The position numbers and the translations under genes are program-made. A stretch of DNA of 64,000 bases, from NCBI GenBank assembly GCA_964619065.1, contig CAZUCC010000007.1:34901-98900 (forward strand). The letters run 5' to 3'. Positions 25,649-34,247 of this stretch are shown here, in pieces. Under the pieces are notes generated by a model, which was not told where the DNA came from, ran no database searches, and saw nothing but the letters and a program-made list of their open reading frames with translations. Every line of letters begins with the position of its first letter. The stretch's first letter is position 1. Origin of the DNA: JANXUC01 sp964619065 (GTDB taxonomy: Bacteria; Acidobacteriota; Terriglobia; Terriglobales; Acidobacteriaceae).

Positions 25649-26743
25649 CTATGCGAACTGCTCCAGGAAGCGCACGTCGCCCTGGAAAAGCATTTGGATA
25701 TCATCAATACCGTACTTCATCATGGCTAAGCGCTCGACACCCATTCCAAAAGCAAAACCCGAGACTTTGGCAGGGTCGTAGCCATTCCCCTTCACGAATT
25801 CAAAAACGTTGGGATCGACCATGCCGCATCCCATGAGCTCGACCCATCCGGTTTGCTTGCAGGTGCGGCAGCCTTTGCCTCCGCAGATTATGCAACTGAT
25901 AGCGACGTCGGCGCTGGGCTCAGTGAAAGGGAAGAACGACGGGAAGAAGCGTGTCTTCACACTGGAGCCGAAGAGAGCTTTCATGGCGTGGTCAAGCGTG
26001 CCTTTGAGATCGCTGAACGTGATGTTGGTGTCCACGGCGAGACCTTCGACCTGATGAAACACCGGGGAATGGCTGGCGTCGGTGGCGTCGCGGCGGTGGA
26101 CTTTGCCGGGGCAGATAATGCGGACCGGAGGCTGCATCTGCTCCATGCTGCGAATTTGAACCGGCGAGGTGTGCGTGCGCAGGAGGAGGCGCTCGCGCAA
26201 GGGTTTCTTTTCCTGATCGGCGATGACGAGCGTGTCCTGGGTGTCGCGCGCGGGGTGGTTCGGCGGGAAATTCAGGGCTTCGAAATTGTAGTAGTCGGTT
26301 TCGACTTCCGGGCCTTCGGCGACAGAGTAGCCCATGGCGCGGAAGACGGCGAGAACTTCATTCATGGTGCGGAGGACTGGGTGTTCGGCGCCAAGAGGAC
26401 GGCGGATACCGGGAAGGGTAACGTCGACGCGATCGGTGGCGGCGGGTTGCTGCGCTGTTAGGCGGGCACTCATTTCTGCAACGGTAGTTGCGACGAGGGT
26501 CTGGATTTCATTGACTAAGGCGCCTACATCGCGCTTGGCTTCTTTGGGTGAGGCTTTGAGCCAGAGATCGTTAACCTGGGTGAGGATACCGTTCTTGCGG
26601 GCCATCCAGCGGTCACGGAAAACCTTGCCGGAGGCCTCGTCTTTAACAGCGGATGATTCTGATTCCAAGGCATCAGTAAGGCGCTTTTTTTCTGTGGCGA
26701 GGACCTGGGCCGAGAAGTCCGTGAGTTGGGGGACGGTGTACAT
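25649..26743 (-). CDS. pheS: Phenylalanyl-tRNA synthetase alpha chain
   Basis: A 364-residue catalytic subunit. The N-terminal coiled coil spans about residues 10-100; class II motif 2 appears as VRIICPGKVHRRDATDASH with the following HQVEGLAVD, and motif 3 as GFAFGMGVERLAM. A cysteine pair block CIICGGKGCRTC in residues about 280-291 is an addition seen in a subset of PheS proteins and may bind zinc. It is encoded upstream of pheT and downstream of rplT, the standard cluster. No clear ribosome site before the ATG. Confidence 0.95.
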   Translation of the reverse strand: MYTVPQLTDFSAQVLATEKKRLTDALESESSAVKDEASGKVFRDRWMARKNGILTQVNDLWLKASPKEAKRDVGALVNEIQTLVATTVAEMSARLTAQQPAATDRVDVTLPGIRRPLGAEHPVLRTMNEVLAVFRAMGYSVAEGPEVETDYYNFEALNFPPNHPARDTQDTLVIADQEKKPLRERLLLRTHTSPVQIRSMEQMQPPVRIICPGKVHRRDATDASHSPVFHQVEGLAVDTNITFSDLKGTLDHAMKALFGSSVKTRFFPSFFPFTEPSADVAISCIICGGKGCRTCKQTGWVELMGCGMVDPNVFEFVKGNGYDPAKVSGFAFGMGVERLAMMKYGIDDIQMLFQGDVRFLEQFA

Positions 26744-26782
26744 GGGTTTTGCAGCGGCTGCGTTTCCAGAGAGAAAATCTTA

Positions 26783-26956
26783 CCTCAGCGGCTAAGCCGG
26801 TTTTGATTGTTGCTTGTGGCGCAGCGTTAAAGTACTGCGCCACCCAAAGCTAAGTCAAAAGCGGCGGACAAGAGTGCCCGCCCCACACTAGGACGGGGCA
26901 CCTAATCGTAGAGCAAGATTCGGCAGAGCATATCCCTCGCTACGCTCGGGATGACA
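26783..26956. repeat. Cluster of REP-like palindromes between rplT and pheS
   Basis: Four short elements in a row: CAGCGGCTAAGCCGG (26786-26800); a perfect nine-base hairpin GTGGCGCAG/CTGCGCCAC (26816-26843); GGCGGACAAGAGTGCCCGCC (26863-26882); and TCCCTCGCTACGCTCGGGA followed by TGACA (26933-26956). Each has relatives elsewhere in the window. The 228-bp gap holds no gene. Confidence 0.65.
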
Positions 26957-26971
26957 AGCATACAAAGAAAA

Positions 26972-27394
26972 CTACGCGCTCTTCTGTGGAACGGGCTTCA
27001 CAGCCGCCGGCTTCTTCTTCGCTGTCTCCGCCTTATGCGCTGCCAGAGCGGTTTTCGCCTGCTCCACCAGATGCGCAAATCCTGCCGCGTCTTTCACAGC
27101 GAGGTCGGCCAGAATCTTGCGGTCAAGATCGATGCCTGCCAGCTTCAGCCCACTGACAAATTGGCTGTAGCTAAGGCCGAGAGGGCGCGTGGCGGCGCCA
27201 ATACGCACGATCCAGAGAGAGCGAAACTGCCGCTTTTTCTGCTTGCGTCCGGAATAGGCGAACATGAGACCGCGCTCGACGGCTTGTTGGGCGGCGCGGT
27301 ACAGCTTGGACTTAGTGAGGAAATATCCACTGGCCCGTTCTAATATCTTTTTACGTCTGGCACGTCGTTTTGTGCCACGTTTTACGCGAGGCAT
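26972..27394 (-). CDS. rplT: Ribosomal protein L20
   Basis: 140-residue large-subunit protein, needed for 50S assembly. The ATG at 27394 (MPRVKRGTKRRARRKKIL) is supported by AAGGAG just upstream. The core to about residue 117 follows the family closely, then a Lys/Ala/Pro tail of about 20 residues (KAETAKKKPAAVKPVPQ) extends beyond the usual length. A small hairpin AGCCAGC-AAA-GCTGGCT (27413-27429) lies immediately before the ribosome site and could take part in the autogenous control known for L20 operons; this is inference. Confidence 0.97.
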   Translation of the reverse strand: MPRVKRGTKRRARRKKILERASGYFLTKSKLYRAAQQAVERGLMFAYSGRKQKKRQFRSLWIVRIGAATRPLGLSYSQFVSGLKLAGIDLDRKILADLAVKDAAGFAHLVEQAKTALAAHKAETAKKKPAAVKPVPQKSA

Positions 27395-27494
27395 TGCACT
27401 TCTCCTTTTGAAAGCCAGCAAAGCTGGCTGGTTTACGGCGGCTGGAGGTAAGGATCCGAACCCTGGCGGGGCGGAAAGCCTCTTCACGCGCCGG

Positions 27495-27560
27495 GCGCCA
27501 CAGAGAAAACTTGTGGCGCTCTTCGGTGCAGCCCCGGCTACATCCAGCCGGGCCGCGCCG
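27495..27560. repeat. REP-like hairpins between rpmI and rplT
   Basis: GCGCCACA/TGTGGCGC (27495-27519) and CCCGGCT-ACATCC-AGCCGGG (about 27533-27552) lie in the 180-bp spacer. They resemble intergenic palindromes found in related genomes rather than a known leader. Confidence 0.5.
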
Positions 27561-27574
27561 CGGAGATCCCTAAA

Positions 27575-27769
27575 CTAGTAGGGAATCATCCGCTTGATTT
27601 TGGGTGTGTCGGCATCACTCACGAGTGAGGTACCGCGTAAATGCCGCTTCCGCTTCTTGTCTTTCGAGGTGAGAATGTGGCGCAGAAACGAGCTCGCCCG
27701 CTTCACTTTCCCGGTCCCCGTCTTCTTGAAGCGCTTCGCGGCGCCTTTATGTGTCTTCAGCTTTGGCAT
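27575..27769 (-). CDS. rpmI: Ribosomal protein L35
   Basis: 64-residue basic large-subunit protein, with the full family pattern MPKLKTHKGAAKRFKKTGTG and the ending DTPKIKRMIPY. GAGGAT precedes the ATG. It sits between infC and rplT, the conserved order, in which IF-3, L35 and L20 are co-regulated. Confidence 0.97.
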   Translation of the reverse strand: MPKLKTHKGAAKRFKKTGTGKVKRASSFLRHILTSKDKKRKRHLRGTSLVSDADTPKIKRMIPY

Positions 27770-27809
27770 AAATCCTCTACTAACAAAAATTCAAAATCTT
27801 AAGAGCAAA

Positions 27810-27833
27810 TCCCTCGCTCCGCTAGGGATGACA
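27810..27833. repeat. Short palindromic repeat between infC and rpmI
   Basis: TCCCTCGCTCCGCTAGGGA followed by TGACA, a relative of the element at 26933-26956. Confidence 0.45.
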
Positions 27834-27853
27834 ACTCTTTTTAAAGCTTGAAA

Positions 27854-28465
27854 CTAACCCCGGCTGGCGGGGTTTGCGGCTGCGGGCGGTGCTGGCGGCT
27901 GTTGCTGGGGCGGTTTCGCCTGTTGCGGTTTCGGCTTCTTTTCTTGCGTGGCCGCTTTCTTCGGCGCCAGGATCAAGTGCAAGGTGTTGCCTTCCTGCCT
28001 GGGCCGGAACTCTACAACACCGTGATCGCCTACATCGCCAATCAAGCGCTCCAGAATCTTCACTCCCAGCATTTGCCGCGTCATTTCACGGCCACGGAAG
28101 AAGATTGTCGCCTTGACCTTGTCTCCCTCTTCCAGGAACCGCAGCACGTGATTCTTCTTGGTGTCGTAGTCGTGGTCGTCCACATTAATGCGGAACTTTA
28201 CTTCCTTGACCACGATCATTTTCTGGTTCTTTTTGGCTTCGCGCTCGCGCTTTTCCTGCTGGTAAATGTACTTACCGAAATCCATGATCCGGCATACGGG
28301 CGGCACCGCTGATGGCGAAACCTCGACTAAATCCAGATTCTTTTCGCGAGCCTTCTTGATGGCGTCGAAGGGCGTCATAATGCCCAACTGGTTACCCTCG
28401 TCGTCAATCACGCGGACTTCACGCACGCGGATGCGGTCGTTCGTGCGGATAAAACGCTTATCGAT
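27854..28465 (-). CDS. infC: Translation initiation factor IF-3, ATC start codon
   Basis: A 203-residue IF-3, which keeps the 30S subunit free and checks start codons. The usual ATG/GTG search would start at an internal GTG (28426) and cut off DKRFIRTNDRIRV, which is conserved in the family. Upstream in the same frame there is no ATG, GTG or TTG before a TAA at 28480-28478, but ATC at 28465 has GGAGG (28475-28471) at 5-base spacing. Rare AUU/AUC/AUA starts are the hallmark of infC and the basis of its self-regulation. The C-terminus adds a Pro/Gln/Ala-rich tail of about 35 residues. Confidence 0.95.
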   Translation of the reverse strand: MDKRFIRTNDRIRVREVRVIDDEGNQLGIMTPFDAIKKAREKNLDLVEVSPSAVPPVCRIMDFGKYIYQQEKREREAKKNQKMIVVKEVKFRINVDDHDYDTKKNHVLRFLEEGDKVKATIFFRGREMTRQMLGVKILERLIGDVGDHGVVEFRPRQEGNTLHLILAPKKAATQEKKPKPQQAKPPQQQPPAPPAAANPASRG

Positions 28466-28470
28466 ACTAG

Positions 28471-28475
28471 CCTCC
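28471..28475 (-). promoter_or_regulatory. Ribosome binding site deciding the infC start
   Basis: GGAGG on the minus strand, five bases before the ATC codon at 28465. It is the only strong site near the infC 5' end and fixes the non-canonical start. Confidence 0.85.
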
Positions 28476-28519
28476 GATTATTGCCGGAAAATGAACTTAA
28501 AGTATAGCATGCGCGGCGG

Positions 28520-29854
28520 TTAGGATGAGTCTCTAATGCTACCGACGAGCCCGCCTTCGGTGCTAGCTTCGATTCGAATCTGTGCCCACTGGTTGGCCTC
28601 GTGCCGCCCTGCTAGTTGCACCTCGAGGTAGTTATCCGTCAAGGCCTGAGTGAATTCGCCGGCCGGAGAATGCAGTGTAATGGCATGGACTGTGCGACCC
28701 ACAAATGAACGAGCAAAGGCTCGCTTCTTCCCAGCAATGAGTTCGCGCAACACCTGATGCCGCTCACGCGCAATGTGTATGGGGACTTGCCCCGGCATGG
28801 CTGCTGCCGTCGTTCCCGGACGCGCTGAGTGCGGAAATACGTGCAGATAAGTGAAAGGTAGCTCTTCCACCATGCGCCGCGTTTCCTCAAATTCCGCGTC
28901 GGTTTCGCCCGGGAAACCGGTCATGACGTCGGTACCAATCGCCGCCAAAGGCATGGCCGCGTGAATCTTGCGAATCTTTTCGCGGTAATGCCACGGCCGA
29001 TATTTGCGGTGCATCCGGCGCAATACTGCATCGCTGCCGGATTGCATAGGAACATGCGCGTGCTTGGCGATGCGCAGTGAAGAACTGACTAGGGCAATGA
29101 GCGCATCGCTCCAATCCATCGGCTCCACGGAACTGAGACGCAGCTTTTGCAGCTCGGTTCTTGCCAAAATCGCTTCGACCAAAACCTCGAATCGAGAAAC
29201 AGGAGCCAGATCACGTCCCCAGCGGCCCAGGTTGATACCGGAAATCACAATTTCCCGATAACCTGCGCTGGTGAGAGCGTTCACATCGTCGAGCACCTGA
29301 TCCAGCTTGCGGGAGCGGCTTTGTCCGCGCACGGAGGGGATGACGCAGAACGAACACCGATTGTCGCAACCATCCTGTACTTTCAGATTAGGGCGCGTGC
29401 GCTCGTTGCCCGTCCCGAACACTGGCGCAGCCAGCAACTCCGTGTGAGCGAAAATGTCTCCCACATACACCGCAGCTCGCCCATCGCCCTGTAACGACTG
29501 CAAGGGTACAAACGACGGAGAAACAGGAAACACGATGTCTGCTATGGCGTGCTTATGGGAATTCCCCGCAACCCACGTCACGCCGGGAAGCGCGGCTACT
29601 TCCTCCGGCGCGCGTTGAGCGTAGCAGCCGGTAACGAGAATCTTGGCACCGGGATTTTCGCGGTGAATGCGGCGAACGGCTGCCCGTGCGGCCCGGTCGG
29701 CGTCCGCCGTCACAGTACAGCTGTTGAGTACTACGTAATCTGCCGTACGCGCACTTCCTGGAGCGAGGCCGCACCTCGCCAATTGGCGAGATATAGCCGC
29801 GCCGTCGGCCTGCGTCGTTCGGCAGCCGAAATTCTCAATGTAAAAGCTGGGCAC
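28520..29854 (-). CDS. mtaB: tRNA methylthiotransferase, MtaB family
   Basis: Radical-SAM enzyme adding a methylthio group to t6A37 of certain tRNAs. The N-terminal UPF0004 domain has the three cluster cysteines in NFGCRTTQADG, VLNSCTVTADAD and VTGCYAQR; the radical-SAM triad is CDNRCSFC in LKVQDGCDNRCSFCVIPSVR. A TRAM-like C-terminal segment ends the protein. The start is uncertain: GTG 29854 gives VPSFYIENFGC, the normal beginning; the frame is open to 29950 but that would overlap the zinc-ribbon gene. It lies 54 bp upstream of infC, so it may share its transcript. Confidence 0.9.
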   Translation of the reverse strand: MPSFYIENFGCRTTQADGAAISRQLARCGLAPGSARTADYVVLNSCTVTADADRAARAAVRRIHRENPGAKILVTGCYAQRAPEEVAALPGVTWVAGNSHKHAIADIVFPVSPSFVPLQSLQGDGRAAVYVGDIFAHTELLAAPVFGTGNERTRPNLKVQDGCDNRCSFCVIPSVRGQSRSRKLDQVLDDVNALTSAGYREIVISGINLGRWGRDLAPVSRFEVLVEAILARTELQKLRLSSVEPMDWSDALIALVSSSLRIAKHAHVPMQSGSDAVLRRMHRKYRPWHYREKIRKIHAAMPLAAIGTDVMTGFPGETDAEFEETRRMVEELPFTYLHVFPHSARPGTTAAAMPGQVPIHIARERHQVLRELIAGKKRAFARSFVGRTVHAITLHSPAGEFTQALTDNYLEVQLAGRHEANQWAQIRIEASTEGGLVGSIRDSS

Positions 29855-29913
29855 CCTGTCTAATGGTAGCGTAAATGGGAGAGGGTAGGGTTCCCGATCG
29901 AGCTGCAAAGCAC

Positions 29914-30228
29914 TCAGACTACGGCGCCCACCCGTCCCTGCTGGAAGCACTCCCGGCAGAGGACTGGCCGTCCCTGCGTGGGACGGAACGGCACCGTTGT
30001 TTCCTTGTTGCAGTGGGAACAGACTGTACGGGTTTCCACCTTGTTGTAGACGGGGGTTGTTGCCTGCCCGTTCGGCCCAAAAGTCGCCGCCCGTTTAGCC
30101 TTACAGTATTTACAACGCTTGGGCTCGTTCTTGAACTGCTTGTCGTGGAAGAACAATTGTTCACCGGCGGTGAAAACAAAGTCATTTCCACAGTCCATGC
30201 AGGTTAGTGGCTTGTCCTGGAATTCCAT
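29914..30228 (-). CDS. Zinc-ribbon protein
   Basis: A 104-residue protein with four CxxC knuckles: C10-M-D-C13, C39-K-Y-C42, then CSHC and CREC near the C-terminus, that is two zinc ribbons. The N-terminal part is the 'probable zinc-ribbon' (zf-trcl) type. AAGGAG lies upstream of the ATG. The linker holds RAATFGPNGQ. Such small proteins are frequent in this phylum and are thought to bind nucleic acid or proteins, without a proven function. It precedes mtaB by 59 bp on the same strand. Confidence 0.85.
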   Translation of the reverse strand: MEFQDKPLTCMDCGNDFVFTAGEQLFFHDKQFKNEPKRCKYCKAKRAATFGPNGQATTPVYNKVETRTVCSHCNKETTVPFRPTQGRPVLCRECFQQGRVGAVV

Positions 30229-30459
30229 CGAGAGAACACTCCTTTCGACGGGATTTCTGCTCCTCCACGACCAAGCCGTACGACCGCCTATATGGTTCGT
30301 GGGTGGATGCTCGCCCCGTCATCCCCCCTCGTTAATTGGAATTACCTTGAGTTCGGCCCGCCACACGTTTGAGATCGTCGTGTGGATAAATCCGCTATGA
30401 AATGAACCTCAAATCTTATCCACCTACACCAATAATGATTCGAAACCATAACGCTACAG

Positions 30460-30485
30460 GGCCGCCACTTCTTGGGGTGGCGGCC
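30460..30485 (-). terminator. Hairpin after rpsU
   Basis: GGCCGCCAC and GTGGCGGCC are separated by 8 bases and lie 9 bases beyond the rpsU stop. No T-run follows on the minus strand, so it is a weak or Rho-assisted terminator. Confidence 0.55.
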
Positions 30486-30494
30486 TTGTCGGAG

Positions 30495-30692
30495 TTAGTC
30501 TTGCTCTTTACGCGCCTTCTTCCGGCTGCGTTTGCGTGCTAGCGCTTCCTTCACCCGCTTTTTCTCGCCAGGCTTCAAGTAGTAGGAGTGTCTTTTCACT
30601 TCCTTGATGATGTCCTCTTGCTGAACTTTGCGTTTGAACCGGCGCAAAGCGTTCTCAAGAGACTCACCTTCCTGCAACCTTACTTCTGCCAA
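30495..30692 (-). CDS. rpsU: Ribosomal protein S21
   Basis: 65-residue small-subunit protein that binds near the anti-Shine-Dalgarno sequence. The TTG at 30692 is preferred: it gives the family start (M)AEVRLQEGESLENALRRF and has GGGGGT about 8 bases upstream, while the GTG four codons earlier overlaps that site. The basic C-terminus KRSRKKARKEQD is typical. Monocistronic, with a hairpin close to the stop. Confidence 0.93.
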   Translation of the reverse strand: MAEVRLQEGESLENALRRFKRKVQQEDIIKEVKRHSYYLKPGEKKRVKEALARKRSRKKARKEQD

Positions 30693-30832
30693 AATCGATA
30701 ACACCCCCAGACCCGTCCAATTAGGACACTACAAGCTTATTGCAAAACCCCTGTTGCAAGTCAAGAAAAAACGCATGACTCTCCACCGAGGAACACTTTC
30801 CATAGTAACTGTGCCGAAAACTTGGCACTTTC

Positions 30833-33800
30833 TCAGAAATTCAGCCGCAACGCGATTTGCATTTGCCGCGGCGCATACGCGCCCAGAATGCCTGTATAGG
30901 ATGCGTGGCGGCGGTATTGCGCCGGGTAAAACGTTGCACCGACACGTTGTGAGAACGGAACAAATTGCGCGGCCTGAGTCTGGAACCCGTCCTCACTAAT
31001 CGCGAGCCGTTTATTCTGACGATTTAATAAATTGAACGCTTCCACCATAAGTTCCAGCCTCACCTTTGTGGTGAGATGAAAATTTCGACTGAACCGGCTG
31101 TCGGTCGTGCTGTACGCTGGTCCAACAAGTGCGTTCCGGCCCAGTCCCGGTAGCCTATCATTCAGGCTGTTATTGTCCTGGTTCGGATCGCCTGTAACCT
31201 TGGCCTCATAGGGCCGTCCACTACCCACCGTCACAACGCTGGCCAGCTTCCAATGATTGAGCAGGCGAGCTAGAGCCGCTTGACTGCCCGGTACCGGGTT
31301 GGGTTGTGCGACCAGGGAAAACACAAACCGGTGCCGTTGGTCAGTGACGCTGGAAGCCTTTTCGGCGCGCGTTCCAAATGAATTTTGTACACCGACCGGT
31401 CGGCCTGCTACGAGAGCATCCTGGCCATCATCCACAGCGTGCGCCCACGTGTATCCCATCCTGAAATACAGACCATTCGTCATCCGCCGTTGCAAGGACA
31501 CCGTTAATCCATTGTATTGGCTGGCGGCAGAAGTCTCAAATTGGTTGATCGCTGCCAGCTGCGGAATTGGCCGGGCGAGTGGATTGATGCACGGCGGAAA
31601 CGGACAGGTAAAGCTTTGGGTGAGTTGCCACGCGGAGAAAGTATCCACTTGCGAATAGCCCAACAGGTTAACTCCTGCGTCGTCGAAGACAGGATATTGC
31701 ACGTCCGTGGGGGGAGGCAGATTTACGTCGCGGGCGCGAATCAGGTTTTGTCCGCGAACGTGCAAGAACGAAATGGAGCCCGACACCCGACGCGCGAGCT
31801 CCTTCTCGATGCTCAGACTCGATTGCTGGACTTGCGGGGTGCGGTACTGCGCGGAAAAAGCCGAAACGTCGCTGGTCAGGTAGCTCAACACCGCGCCTGC
31901 AGGCATGCATGCGTTCGCCGCCGGGGCGCAGTTCACCAGCGGATTCGGATATGCGGGGAAGAATTGGCGGTCCAAAACCTTGGCATTGTCGAGAATCAGG
32001 TTGAAGCTGTTAACACCGTTGTCGGTTGCCAATGCCGAGGAATAAATCTGCGGGATGCGGCTGTAGAAAATACCAAAACCGCCACGCACCACTAGCGGCC
32101 GGTCATCGCCAAGAGACCAGGAAAAACCCACACGCGGCGCGAAATTATTGGTGTCCCGCGGAAGCCGTCCCGCCTGCGGCCAGAGCGGATTCGACACCAA
32201 TCCACTTTCGCGGAACGTTTGCAAGTCGTAGCGCGCGCCAAAGCTCATGTTGAGATTGTCCCGCAGACGCACGGTATCTTGTGCGAATGCCGCATATTCA
32301 TTGGTATCTGGATGCGAGTTCGCCGGGCCAAAGTTCTGGATATAGTAGCGCGGCACGCCGTGCGCGTAGGCGCGCAGGGGAGTCAACTCCAGTCCGCCCT
32401 CCTCCGGCACAAACGTGAACGGGTTCACCTTGATGTTGTCAAAAATGTATTCTCCACCCGAGAGCGACGGGAAAAAATTGTCGATCCGTGTGAGCAGCGC
32501 GTCACTTCCGAACTTCCAGGAACTCCGGCCCGCCTCCACGTTCAATGTTTCCGCGAAGTGTAGCCGGCCCTCATTCGTGTGCCTCGGCAGAATGGTGGAC
32601 CTCCCAAATCCCTCGATGATTCCGGAAATCCGCGTGCGTGGATCCGTCGAGTTGCTGCGCGACGACTGCAAGTCCCGCGAAAGCTGCGCTCGCAGGTGAT
32701 TGGTCAGCCGTGGCGAGAAGGCGCTATTCAGTGAGAGGGCCACAGTTTCCGTTGAGACCGTCTCTTCCCCATTTTCGCTCGTGCCAAAATTCGTGATCGG
32801 ACTCGCAGGATCGAAAAATACGTTGTTGGTTCCCCAGTAGCGGGATGTACTGAGGCGTGCGGAAAGATAGTTTTTCGAGTTGAGAGCGAAATCCACCTTC
32901 AGAAAACCCGCATTCCCGAGCAGCTGGGACTGGTAGTTGCCACCAAGATTCGACAACTGGGCTGCCTGGGCGAATACCAGATCTTTGTCACTATCCTCGT
33001 AGTCCCCATGGAACAGCGGCTCCTGTCCCTTTTGCGGAACCACAATTGAGTTGCCATTATCGAAGCGGACAAGGGTGGGCACGCGGAACACGTGCTGGTC
33101 GAACCCGGAGAAGAAGAAAATGCGATTTTTACGGAGGGGACCACCCAGTGTAAAGCCGCCCTGGTGTTGCCGGTCGTTGGGTTTAAAGTTCACACCTGAG
33201 GGCTGGGCATTGAGAGCGCTATCGCGCAAGTAGTAAAACCCGGTGCCGTGCAGGTGATTCCCTCCCGACTTTGTGACCACATTGACCACTGCTCCACCGG
33301 CGCGTCCGTGCTCGGCACCATAGCTATTCGAGGCAACGCGGAACTCATGCACGACCTCATTGCTAAACTGGTAGGGTGCTCTGTACCGGCCCCGTGCCTG
33401 GGAAAAAAAAGCATTGTTATTGTCCGCGCCGTCCACCAGAAAGCTGGTTTGGAAGCCGCGAATCCCGCCGAATGAAAGATCTCCGTTTGAGCCGGAGGTC
33501 AGCCCTCTTGGATCCTGTGTTACTCCCGGTGTGAGCAACGCAAGGTCAGTGAAGCGCCGCCCACCGAGGGGGAGCTCGGCGATGGCGCGGGCATCGATCA
33601 GGGTAGAGACTCCGTTGGCCTGCGTTTCCACGGCGCGTCTCTCGCCTGTGACCGTAACCGTCTCTTTGTTCTCCGCGACCCGTAGTTGGAACCGGACTTC
33701 CGTTGCCGTCCCGATCTCCACCCGGATGCCACTTTGCAGTTCCGTTTGCATACCGGGAGCCGCAACCCGCACCGTATACTCGCCAGGTTGCAGCAACTGG

Positions 33801-34030
33801 GCGGCAAAGTTGCCCTTGCCGTCGGTGATGGTGCGCCGGTCAATGCCATTGGCTTCGTTGCTGGCTACTACCTGTGCTCCCACCACGCGCGCGCCGGACA
33901 AGTCTTCCACCATGCCCCGAATCGCTCCGGTCGAGGCGTCCTGTGCCAATGCTGCTTGTGTCCAAATTGCCGCCAGGGAAAGGCTCAGTAAGGCAAACTG
34001 AAAAGTACGCAACAACGAACGCCACCGCAT
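30833..34030 (-). CDS. Oar-type TonB-dependent outer-membrane receptor
   Basis: A 1065-residue protein. GGGAGG precedes the ATG; residues 1-29 form a signal peptide. Residues 32-115 form a carboxypeptidase-regulatory-like (CarboxypepD_reg) domain, from TGAIRGMVEDLSGARVVGAQ. A plug follows (NGVSTLIDARAIAELPLGG, FLVDGADNNN, GGAVVNVVTKSGGN), then a long beta barrel ending in ALRLNF, the C-terminal Phe needed for outer-membrane insertion. Proteins of this type are massively expanded in Acidobacteria and are thought to import or bind large organic substrates; this one's ligand is unknown. It is a single gene. Confidence 0.92.
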   Translation of the reverse strand: MRWRSLLRTFQFALLSLSLAAIWTQAALAQDASTGAIRGMVEDLSGARVVGAQVVASNEANGIDRRTITDGKGNFAAQLLQPGEYTVRVAAPGMQTELQSGIRVEIGTATEVRFQLRVAENKETVTVTGERRAVETQANGVSTLIDARAIAELPLGGRRFTDLALLTPGVTQDPRGLTSGSNGDLSFGGIRGFQTSFLVDGADNNNAFFSQARGRYRAPYQFSNEVVHEFRVASNSYGAEHGRAGGAVVNVVTKSGGNHLHGTGFYYLRDSALNAQPSGVNFKPNDRQHQGGFTLGGPLRKNRIFFFSGFDQHVFRVPTLVRFDNGNSIVVPQKGQEPLFHGDYEDSDKDLVFAQAAQLSNLGGNYQSQLLGNAGFLKVDFALNSKNYLSARLSTSRYWGTNNVFFDPASPITNFGTSENGEETVSTETVALSLNSAFSPRLTNHLRAQLSRDLQSSRSNSTDPRTRISGIIEGFGRSTILPRHTNEGRLHFAETLNVEAGRSSWKFGSDALLTRIDNFFPSLSGGEYIFDNIKVNPFTFVPEEGGLELTPLRAYAHGVPRYYIQNFGPANSHPDTNEYAAFAQDTVRLRDNLNMSFGARYDLQTFRESGLVSNPLWPQAGRLPRDTNNFAPRVGFSWSLGDDRPLVVRGGFGIFYSRIPQIYSSALATDNGVNSFNLILDNAKVLDRQFFPAYPNPLVNCAPAANACMPAGAVLSYLTSDVSAFSAQYRTPQVQQSSLSIEKELARRVSGSISFLHVRGQNLIRARDVNLPPPTDVQYPVFDDAGVNLLGYSQVDTFSAWQLTQSFTCPFPPCINPLARPIPQLAAINQFETSAASQYNGLTVSLQRRMTNGLYFRMGYTWAHAVDDGQDALVAGRPVGVQNSFGTRAEKASSVTDQRHRFVFSLVAQPNPVPGSQAALARLLNHWKLASVVTVGSGRPYEAKVTGDPNQDNNSLNDRLPGLGRNALVGPAYSTTDSRFSRNFHLTTKVRLELMVEAFNLLNRQNKRLAISEDGFQTQAAQFVPFSQRVGATFYPAQYRRHASYTGILGAYAPRQMQIALRLNF

Positions 34031-34247
34031 GAAAGCCCTCCCTTAGCGGTAGCTTCGGACCGAATCGAACTACCGGATTCCACGCTGTTTGTAGCAGCGC
34101 CTCGGCTCGTTCTACAGTCCTCTTTGGTGCCACCAACTTAAGTCGCCTGAGGCGACATTGATGCGTGCCGGCCGGGAGAGACCCGTCGTCGCTCGCCCAA
34201 ATTTGTAAAACCTTGTACCCTTGAAAGTTCAAAGCTGATAGCCATTT

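Noticed and set aside
27450..27475. GGATCCGAACCCTGG resembling a reversed tRNA T-arm
   Set aside because: No acceptor, D- or anticodon stem can be folded around it; it belongs to the repeat-rich rpmI-rplT spacer.
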